A DNA stretch of 64,000 nucleotides, taken from assembly GCA_012064415.1 (NCBI GenBank), contig SSNU01000081.1:179110-243109 (forward strand). The letters run 5' to 3'. Source of the DNA: Gyrodactylus bullatarudis (lineage: Eukaryota; Platyhelminthes; Monogenea; Gyrodactylidea; Gyrodactylidae). How positions within the stretch are numbered: position 1 is the first letter of the stretch; every line of letters begins with the position of its first letter. A program made the position numbers and the translations under genes. The notes below the pieces were generated by a model. The model made no database searches. It worked only from the letters and a program-made list of their open reading frames with translations, and was not told the origin of the DNA. Shown one piece after another: positions 25,433 through 36,100 of this stretch.

Positions 25433-25482
25433 TCACAAATAAAGCCTTTATTCCGGGCATACTCATCAGTGTTATACATGCC
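25433..25482 (-). ncRNA. Hammerhead-like motif, left PLE arm, core mutated
   Basis: This is the inverted counterpart of the motif at 26759-26808. CTGATGAG and ATGCCC are kept, but the essential GAAA reads GGAA, and one stem I pair is lost. Stem III is a good ATAAAG/CTTTAT hairpin. Self-cleavage is unlikely with this core change. Confidence 0.55.
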
Positions 25483-25514
25483 AAATATATAGGTTTTTAG
25501 AATTAAATTATTGG

Positions 25515-26552
25515 TTGAAATTCTTGGCAAAATTGGAGATGACATCATTGAAACCGACAATCGACAAGTTCAATATCTATTTCAGATACATGGACGACAC
25601 ATTTATAACAATGAACAAAAATGACAATCCAGAAGAATTCCTCTGTATCTTCAATCAAGCCCTTGAGAAGATAGAATTTACAATGGAAAAGGAGAACGAA
25701 AATAGCCTGCCATTTTTGGATGTTAAACTTATAAGAAACGAGGATGGAACGATAAAGCGAGGAATCCACAGAAAAAACACGTTCACTGGTAAAATGCTAA
25801 ACTTCAATTCATTTGTACCGGGAAAAATTAAGCGAGGCCTCATAACAGCGTTAGCAAAGAGAACATGAAAGATAGTCTCTGATGAAATGTGGGAAAAAGA
25901 ATTGGAATAGCTGATCAGCATATTTTTAATAAACGATTATCCAATAGAACTGATCAATGATCGTCTCTCAAAACTCTATACTCCGAGAAGGAAGCCAAAA
26001 GAAACGGAAGGTCCAACCGCCTACATTAAACTGCCATTCAAAGGTGATAGAATCGCAATGACGTTCCAGAAGAAAATCAATGATGTCTTTTATGAAACTT
26101 ACCCAGAAGGTAACTTAAGGATCATCTACAAAATGAAAAAGATGTTTACGAATTGTTCCAAAGACACACTGGAGCCACTAAAACAATCCTATGTGGTTTA
26201 CAAATTCAAATGCCCTTGTAATGCAGAATACATAGGCCAAACCATCAGGAGCCTTGAGGAAACAGCCATCAGAGAGAACCTCAAAAACTGTAATGCCGAA
26301 GTTTCCCCCAAAAACTTTGAAGTAATATATAAACCATCAGGAAACTGCATTTATAGTTTAAAAGCTGCTGAAGCATATCTCATCAATCAACAAAAGCCAA
26401 ATCTATGCATACAGAAAAATCATGTTAAGCCTCTGAACCTCCCAAAACCAAAAGAGCAGAAACAATTGTCCCAGCCCCCACCCAAAAAGAAAAGAAGAGA
26501 AGAGGTCGAGACGAGCAAACGGATCACAGATTTCGTCCCAGCAACACAATAA
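25515..26552 (+). pseudogene. Broken PLE polyprotein: RT C-terminus plus GIY-YIG endonuclease
   Basis: One frame runs from 25515 to 26552 with in-frame stops TGA at 25866 and TAG near 25908. The first part has the RT catalytic box YFRYMDDTF and the following LPFLDVKLIR block typical of Penelope-like reverse transcriptases. The last part has the GIY-YIG signature CPCNAEYIGQTIRSLEE, then a Lys/Pro-rich tail ending in ITDFVPATQ. PLEs use the endonuclease to nick target DNA and prime reverse transcription. The N-terminal fingers and most of the RT are missing, so the copy is dead. Confidence 0.85.
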
Positions 26553-26758
26553 TTTTCATTATGACCCCTTAATTAACACCATTTACAATTTTTCGTTATA
26601 ATTCTATTCTGTATTACTATAAGATAATTATAATTAGCCCTATAACAATAACACATCCAAAAGACCAATTTTACTAAATAATGTTGCAACAGGTATGATC
26701 CAATCGAATTCTAAGAACAATTTCAACCAATAATTTAATTCTAAAAACCTATATATTT

Positions 26759-26808
26759 GGCATGTATCACACTGATGAGTATGCCCGAAATAAAGGCCTT
26801 ATTTGTGA
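26759..26808 (+). ncRNA. Hammerhead ribozyme, right PLE arm (atypical stem II)
   Basis: The core is CTGATGA (26772-26778) and GAAA (26787-26790). Stem I is 5 bp, TCACA (26767-26771) with TGTGA (26804-26808). Stem III is ATAA-GG/CC-TTAT, fully palindromic with one bulged A. Predicted cleavage is after T26803. Only one pair (G26779-C26786) can form a normal stem II; instead ATGCC (26781-26785) can pair with GGCAT (26759-26763) upstream of stem I. Hammerheads in PLE terminal repeats are established; the pseudoknot is my inference. Confidence 0.7.
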
Positions 26809-26815
26809 GAGAAAA

Positions 26816-27123
26816 CCCTGGCATCTTTTTACTTTAAATCTCATGAAATCGGTGACCCAGCTCAAAACCAATGTTAAAAAACATCTATCCGACAAATATT
26901 TTCCTCCATCATCTTTTAAATGATAAGTTGACTTTCAGATTCGGAATCATTGTAATTATTTCTAACTTGGGCGATGAAAAAAATAATAATTTGGTGTTAA
27001 AGTGTGACTCATCTCTCAATATAAAAACATTTTTTATCAAGATCGTAGTTGGGCTTCTTTGGCCTTCAAAAGGTACTCTTGAATTATATTTTTCTCCAAT
27101 TGACATTGCTTAAATAATAATCA
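26816..27123. other. VGLUT 5' flank
   Basis: This short stretch lies between the PLE and the proposed VGLUT start. No clear TATA box was chosen. The TTTGTCTAG ending at 27135 is acceptor-like, so part of this region may be an intron of VGLUT. Confidence 0.4.
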
Positions 27124-30100
27124 ATGTATTTGTCTAGAGCCCTTGGTTTTAAAAAGAATGAGTCAGCTCAATATGGACAAATGGAATTCGACGAAGATGA
27201 TCCTGGTGTAAACGCTGATGGTACTCCAAGGGTTCAAAAGAAAAAGACATACAAGGGTAAGTTATGCATATAGAGATAGATTAGATTACATATTATCGAT
27301 TTCTAGTCTGGGTCAGAATCTAAATAGGTTCCTCAGGAGAATACGAATGATGTATGAAAAATATTTTTATGTACTGGCTAATAATTTTTCAATATAGTTT
27401 AAGTGGAATAAGTCTCATGGATCAACAATTTCTATCAAAAGCTTGAAATCTTCGATGACTACTTGAAAGTAATAATAATTATGAAACATTGATGCCATCA
27501 CTCCCACTTTGATTCATTTTGAACTACACTTTTACCCAGGGAAATGAAATTGAACATGTTAATTTAATTCTGGATTATTATTTTCAGGTGGTCCCTTGAA
27601 TTATTTCACCAAACGTTATACCTTGGCGTGGATGTCAAACCTGGGCTTTATCATCTTATTTGCAATGCGCTGTAATCTTTCCGTAGCAATGACTGGCATG
27701 AATCATTTGACCATCCTCCAACAGGATCTCAATAAAACTGATTACAGTGAAACTTCAAATCACCATTTTGTGAGTATTAAAATTAATTTTTCAATGTCTC
27801 CGTCAAATTATATTAGCACATAGGAAATATAATCTCAAAAATTATTAAAGAAAGAATTTGAAATAAAATCTGAGGGCTCTTTAGTAAAAATTAGTACTAT
27901 TTTTGTAAATTTTGATTTCTCTTTGATGTACTTTAAAATAATGTCTTTTGTCACATTTAACTGATATTCCTAACCCAGCTTAAATGCTAGTTTCTTGTAT
28001 CCTAAAATACTACGATTTAGTACAAAAAGAGTACTATCTTCATTTTCGAATTGCCACAATTTGACATGAGGTATAGACAAAAAATAATTATAAAATAAGT
28101 TCAGATTCGTTTCATTGTATAGATATCCTATATAGTTGTAATTAGATAACAAGTCTCTTCTAGAGTTAAATTTTACAATGTCAAAGCAGGCTATCTCCCT
28201 GGTAGGTTATATCATCATTATAACTTGATCAATGATCATAGACCTGGACTATAGATAAAAATACACTCATAGGTCTAATATTTTAAAAGCTTGAACAAAA
28301 AAAAAATAAATAGGTCCAGAGAATATCTTAGGTACCCTTGCCAAGAAGAGGGTGTCAAGTCTCTTTTAGACATGTTGTAAACGCTTTTCTTATTGTTTCC
28401 ATGAAAAAAATTAATTATATTTATATTCTTATTAAATCTGTTTTTAATCCCTTCTTTTAATCTGAATCGATTATAGTAAACTCAATCCTGCCTCAGTGGA
28501 TATGAGTATTTTTAGAAAGTTCTCAAACTATAGTCCTCAAGCAGATTATCTTCTCATCAAAATGCGGAAAATAATTTATTTTAAATCTTTAACTCAATTG
28601 GACTTGAAATAACTTTAGTGAATTCCTAGGTTCAAATCCCAGGTTGTGGCATACTGACGAGTCCAAAAGAGGACGAAACACACGTATGTCTACCATATAT
28701 GTATACTTAGATTACTTCTAAATTTTTTGTGAGTTTCTTTCGTACCAATCTCGGTGGGATCCATTAGTAAGCTGTAACATTCAACGACATAGGCTAATCC
28801 ATTACCAAATAAGACGTTCTTGTGGGAAATATTACCTAGAGCGAAATATTTCAAGTCTATCTAAAATTCATAAAGAAGTTCAAAGATGACTCTTCCAATA
28901 GTGGAATGCTTGAGTTTGTTCTTGATATACTGGAAGAATCACTTGACCATCTTTTCAATTAATTATTGAATCATCTCCAGGAATATGCAATAGTTGACAC
29001 TCAGTCTTTAGTGAGAAACGCAACATAGCTGGTTAAAGACGGTTGATTATTTTGAAAACAAATTTAACTTTTACATTGTAATAATTTCATTGAAACTTTA
29101 CGTTTACTAAATGTGATTAAAATAAAAAATAGAAACTATTATTTTGACACCTTACTCACAAGTATCTTTATAGTTACTAAATTTAGTCTGTTTGTACGTC
29201 AGAGAAATACTGCTTTTCTTCTCCTAATACTGATAACGATATAGGTAGAGAATAATAATCTATTATACCTGATCACGCAAATTATCTTAAATCTCTCTTC
29301 TATTTATAATTGAAACGAATATTGTTTTTACATCCCACACAAGCGGGTGAGGAGGGGAGGAACTATAGACACTAATAATATACAGTATTCTTTGGATAAT
29401 TTTTTCCTCTTTAAAAATTTTAAAACAAAACTGAGCAGATGTATATATGTGCAGCGTACATTGAAAAAATTAATGGAAAAAATGTAAATCAGAATAAAGT
29501 TTCTGCTTGAATGAGATTCTATAACAAAATGAAAGATATCCTTTTTGACAAAAATTTAATCATCTCTTGACTCTTTCTAAAGAAAGTCTTTTTCCACAAA
29601 AATTGTCCCTCTCATATCGAAATGACGCGTGATAAGTCTTCAGAAAGGTTTTTACCTTACCACACACTAAAAGACTTGTTCATCGAAATACATTGAAACT
29701 TTGGTACTGATTCCAGATCTGAGCTCAAAATTTTCCTATCTCACAAGGTTTGGACATAATTTGGGTAAATGTAAAAAGCCAAAACATACATCACCTACTC
29801 TAAAATCATTTCCATGTTTGAAAAGCATTCAAAATTGCCACAAAATATCAAAAATAGTGGACCTTTCTTGCAAAGTTAGTAATAATTAAAACTTGAACTT
29901 TAATTTTTTCAAACATTAAGTCATAAATTTTTATTGATTTTGAAGTGTGTTTTGGGGATCACAAACGGTTTTATTATGGATAGACAAAGAAAGCGATTAT
30001 CGCCTTTTTGAAAGATCAAAATTCCCAAAATGATCAAGAAATCGAAATTCAACGCCCACTCAGTATGAGACATATCCTTAGACCACTTTAAGCAAATTTG

Positions 30101-33100
30101 GTTGTTTGGTCAATTTTGATCCTGGAAAACCTTTAAAATCAATTCCATTTTCTTCGTGAAGCCTATTTTCTTCTCGAAATTATGAAAGTGAGTCTCTGGA
30201 TAGAGGTTACTTATGCTCAAACATCTTTCATCTACTTGTATTCTGGCCTGTAAAGAAATTCAAATTTAAAATTTGAATGGTCTCACCAATTCAGACGTAT
30301 ACTATTGATTATTTACATAGATAATTTAGGTTTTCTATTGTATCCCTTGACAACCCGGATGTTTACAAGCAATTGTATAAATATTCTTTTGTCTTTCTTC
30401 CATAAATCTTTTAATAACACACCCTAAGCTTACAACCATGGTGGGTTTTCTTGTAACCAGATTATTAATACTCATTCAATCATTGGATCAATAAGAGAAT
30501 ATAATTTGGGATGGATTTGGGATATTCTTTATTATTGTATTGTATTCTTTCTGGCCTCTCATTTTGTTTTACATTTAAAACGATTCCATTGATCTGATAA
30601 AAAAGCAATTAATTTTCCAACTATGTAAAATACTGTATCTATATTTATTTCGTACAAATAATTCCCCAAATATGATAAAACCTCAAAAAGTAGTGAGACA
30701 AAATTTTTTTAAGAACTTGTTGACTCATTACTCAGCCCTTCATATCCCATTGTTTCTCCAGAGAAGCTCAAAACTTTCTAGATCAATAATTTAAACTGAA
30801 AAATACCAATATTTCTCATATTTTAGAAGATAATTTTTACTATAGTTATCTTCTAAAAGATAAGTTGGTTCTTTTAATCGAATACAAATTCGGAATAACC
30901 GTGATAAAATGAATAATTTCATTGTTATAATTGCTTATATAGCTTAATCTTAATGAAGAATGTAACATTTTTTATTTCTAAGCTGGTTCGAGATAAGAGA
31001 AATGAATTTACTCAATTTGTTCTCTCTCTATGAATCAAATTAGACTGTTCGTTTGACATTAATCAGAGATGATAACATTAGAGAGAATAGAATTGGGAAA
31101 GAAAGAATTACTTTGCTCTCCTATTTAATTCTCTTTGATACCATTTATTATTTAATTAGAATACAGAAAATTAGAATGAAAAGTAGTCTGGTTAATTCTT
31201 CAATTGTCGTTATATTTTACAAAATCAGCAACTTCAATAAATCCTTGTCTGTCTGTCCTCTTGTCTTTATGGGGCATAAAACATGGGAGCCAATGAAAAA
31301 GTTATGTTTCAAGATTTCACAACATTTCCTAAACCCTTTTCAGATGATTTTTGTAGAATACTGGTCTTGGCAAGTCTAATAGATGATTCTGATTTTAATG
31401 AAAAATTCATTATGAGGATTGGAAGACAAGTGAATAATTAGTAATAAAGCTTATATTTCCCCGGTTCTCATCAGACTCTTGCACCGGCTAGATATTTATA
31501 CAGAAAATTATTAACAAAATTGGGATCCTCTGATAGGTTCAATCACTCCCCTGATTTTATAAAGAACATTTTTGTGATCTGGTGGGGATAGGTTGATGTA
31601 TCTGGGCAACGACCAAGGAATTGAAATTCAACTTCTAGTTAATAATGAGGTCATAATTGATTTTCTTGTCTAATTATGATCCTGAAACAATCGATTACAT
31701 TACTGTCCGAAACCAAGTTCCCTTGCTTATTTCATAAAATTCCGACAGAAATATAGAAAATTTATGAATCTTTTTGGTATATAAATAAAGCGAAGTTATA
31801 AAAACTTTATTTTTCATTGAAAGTCATTCAATAAAAAATTTCGACCTCAACTCAGGGCCATAAATTGTGGAATATCTTTTGAGTCTATTGCGGAATTTTC
31901 TTCAAACGTAATTCAGATTGAAGATCAATAAATTTTTGATCAGTTAAATGCAAATTTGGGGTCACGAGTTTAAGAATAACCAGATTATAAAGTTTGCTGA
32001 AAGCCTCTGAAAATTCCGGAAAAATGCAAAAATTTTAATGAAAAAAGTCATAATTTTCTGAAATAAGCAAGGGAACTTGGTTTCCGACATTACGGGAGCT
32101 TAAATATGAAGTAGAAAAACTAAACTAGGGAATTTAATTTCGATAATAAATGAGTCTTGAGAATATCTATACAGGATTTTCAATAACATCTATTTATTGA
32201 TTTACACAACACGAGGGAACGTTCATGAAATATTTATTCAAGTAAAATCTTTTACTCCCAGCTCAACATAAACAAATAAGTACGCAAGATGTTGGTTTAA
32301 ATACAATACGTAGTATTGATTTCCTCTGAGTTAATGGTATTCCCCATACATGCTCTCTCCCATCTCCCAAAGAGTGTATAAATTCATTTTTACACTTAAA
32401 GTTGATTAGAGAAAGTATACTGCATACATCACACTTGTACTGGGAAATAAATCATTTAACTAAAAATACTCAAACTTTTGAAAAATTCTTTTACCAAGAG
32501 TCTTTCTCTTATACCTACAGTACAGGATAATACAAAAGAAGATTTTCATAAGGGGTACTTGCAAAAATGGTGACTTGGACCTTCCCATTTGCAGATATGG
32601 TGACAATGGTAGGCCAAAATACAATTTTGGTTACATTTTTACATTGGATTTGAGGACCCCTAAAATTTAATTCACTTTTGGTTCCTTTTTTTAATAAAAA
32701 ATTTTGAATATTGCATTTATGGTTACTTAAAATGTGTTAAAATTTAATAATTGCAGTCATGATTAGTCCTCCCTGAATAATATTTATTTTGCAATTATGG
32801 TTACAATCTTGTAAAATCTTTCTTTGATGGCTGTTTAAGTTTATTCATATGTGTTCAGGGCTATTCCTAAGTACTGATTTATGTTTACTCGAATTTAAAT
32901 TAAGTTAATTTTCCAAATCAATTCAAAATATCATGAATTATTAAAGAAGAATCATCATCTACTTAAAAGTAGTGGGCTTAGTTTTTGATATACAAAGGCA
33001 AAAAAATGTTAAACTTAATTGAATCGACTTCACCAAATTCGACGTATTTTGCAAATTAAATTCAAAAATCTTATCGTTCTGATACCCACAAATCCCATTT

Positions 33101-36100
33101 TCCCAAAATTCTTTATTAAAACGCATTAAAATTTTCAGAAAATGATGAAGATATTTAGTGAAGGGATTTTAAATATCTATCAGAATAATTCCCATCCGAA
33201 AAGTCATACAGATTGCTCAAAATCGTGAATTTTAATTATTATCGTAGTAAAAATTGATTCAAAACAATTTGGCTCAATTTAGTAATGTATTTGAGAATTT
33301 TGTAAAATTATAATATATAAAACTACCTTCTGGTCCAATTATCGCATCAATGTTCTGCTATCTTTTTGCAGAATATCGTCTTGCTGACAAAAATGAGTTT
33401 TGGTCTCTTATAATCAGAATCGTTAGCAAAAAGCCTTTCAATTTCTCTTTGAGGTCTGACTGAATCAATGCATGTGTTCCAGTGATTCTGGAAACTTATG
33501 TGAGTCTGCAGACTCCCTGAAAGTCTTTAGTAAAAGTCCCTAGTAAATCAGGGAATCTGGAAACTCGGTATTCAGATTCCCTGATTAGCTATTCACTAGA
33601 AACAGTGAATCTGGAAACTTTAGGAATTCTGCAGAATCCCTGGGCAACAATCAGTGAGTCTGCAGAATCTCAGGGATTCTGGAAAATAACTATTATCAAT
33701 TATAACTACTAATTTTTAAGCCCTAAATTTTCATTGATATGAATAAAATACACTGTTCTTGGTCAGTGCTAGTGTTTAGCCGAATACACAAGTATTTTCA
33801 GATTGAAAAATAAGTTTAAAATAAAGTTAAATAGAAATTTTCTGAGTCTTTTTATTACTGTTGGTTTAAGGCTTATTTTAGAGAGCCAGGGCTTCATATG
33901 ATTTGACAGCAGTGACGAATTAATGCAAATTTTGAATAAGGGCGTCTTACGCTATTCTAGATGTCATAGCAGTTTTTCAAATAGATTAATGTTATCGCAA
34001 AAACATTGAAATACATTCACGCTGCATCTACATGAATTTAAATATGAAATTTAAAGTTTTCAAATGAATCATTAGAATTAGTTTCCAGAATCCCTGAGAT
34101 TCTGCAGACTCACTGATTGTTGCCCAGGGATTCTGCAGAATTCCTAAAGTTTCTAGATTCACTGTTTCTAGTGAATAGCTAATCAGGGAATCTGAATACC
34201 GAGTTTCCAGATTCCCTGATTTACTAGGGACTTTTACTAAAGACTTTCAGGGAGTCTGCGGACTCACATAAGTTTCCAGAATCACTAAATATTGAATCAC
34301 TTGTATTGTACTAAATAAATTCTTTGGAATATGCATTTGCTTCTCATGTCGAAATTAATTTATCGATTTTTTGTAATTAATTTTTTGCTTCATTCAAAAA
34401 AACAAGAGAAAAAAATAGAATCTTGCCAATTATCCATATATTGGATTTATTCTTTTATTTTCCAATTTCATAAATTTCATTACTCTGAACTGAAAAATAA
34501 GAATGGGGAGACGAAGATAATTTCTCTCCTCTATCAGATTTCTAATTCAATTTCTTTCTACTGTCATCTTTTTCCATTCTTTCTACATTTCATGTTTCAA
34601 TCTCAATTCTCCTTTCGTTAACACAATACACGTAATCTGGCTATGTCATTTCTCTTTTCAGGGTGGTCGGGGGCTTTTCTCACATTCAATCTTCCATATG
34701 ATGATAAATTTTTACCTATGGATTCACTTATAAGTTTATCAAAATTCAACTTTGATTGAACATTTCAGCTTCGAGTCTATCCAATAAAAATCTGGAAATT
34801 TTCCCAGGTCTACTTTTAAGCGATCATACAAGGGAATTAGTTAATTCTATTCAAGTAATTCTTTTTTCACATTTAAGCTTACTTTTCAGTTCTGAATTCA
34901 CCCTTGAGTAATTGCACACTTGATTGAACTCATACTAGATATTGTCTCCAGCCTTACCAATGAGATTAAAGAAAATCCTTTAACAAGATTCAAACATCCT
35001 CTCCATGTGAAGATGTGTTAATTCAAAGAAAATTTGTACTAGGTATGAATATTGAACTAAAATTCTGATTTTGAATCATCTTCCAAGGTCAAAAAATATG
35101 TCTGATTTTAAATACTGTTGTTTATGGATGTCAGGTAGCTTGAACTTTGTCTTAAAAAGTCTAAAACAGGAGTCAGATTAGTCTAACTTAAGTACAATTG
35201 GAAAATACAAGGAGTGTTTAGTACTTTGAATTTCAATAATTCCATTTTCATTCTACAGCTTACATATTCTTAATCTTTTACTATCTTATTGAAATTCGTA
35301 AATTATTCTTTGTCTATCTGGTCCAGCTGTTTGAGTTTCTTTCTGTACTTCATATCTCTTCTTATAAAGTTAGACGCTTGTTTTGAAGATTCTCTAGCGC
35401 TGGTTGTAATAATAGAATCAATAATCTTTTGATGCTAGGACCTTCTTTCTGCATTCCAAAGAGAAATGAATCCCTAATTGATAAGACGGATGCTCTATTC
35501 AGTATAAATGATTATTTTTCAGTCATATGATTTCTGGTCTTTTAAATTTCCTAAATTCTCAGTTACCCCTTTGTTCTCAGATTAAATGCTAGCCAAGAGA
35601 ATCAATTAAATCCATTATATTATACGATATAATGGTTATCAAAATAATCTCTCTTAAAAAATCTCCTGAATAGCCTAAAAAGTAATAATTGAAGGGGGTA
35701 ATATTTCCCCATATACACACATATAGAATATATTTTAATGAAAGTGATAGATCTCAATTCTTTTTTGGGTATATATAGATCTGCATATATTTGTAGATGA
35801 GTGCTAGATTAATTTTTTTCATCCCCGTTCATTCATTCTTCTTTCACGTTAAGCTAATCCAAAATCAATGTAAGCAATTCAGATAAATTTATATTGGAAT
35901 ATCTCCAGGGTAAGGATAACACAGGGGGTCATGAAAAATTCAAAATTCAAGCTACAAAATTAGGAGAAGTAAATTCCAAATCTTTCACCAGACAACATCT
36001 TTTGAGTAATAATACAGAATATTTTGCAATCAACAGTAATAAACTCTTGTTTAACAAAGCCAAGAAATTTCAATTAAATTTATTTGATAGTTAGGAAGGT

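Larger units (their letters stand above)
25426..26815 (+). mobile_element. Penelope-like element with 97-nt inverted arms
   Basis: Inverted arms at 25426-25522 and 26719-26815 are 97 nt each and differ at only a few positions. Between them lies the 3' part of a PLE reading frame (reverse transcriptase end plus GIY-YIG endonuclease). Each arm carries a hammerhead-like motif facing outward. The copy is 5'-truncated in coding terms and ends about 310 nt upstream of the VGLUT start codon. Confidence 0.85.

Noticed and set aside
28590..28645. A functional tRNA gene
   Set aside because: Box A and B are present, but no paired acceptor or anticodon stem can be drawn; it is better explained as a SINE promoter.
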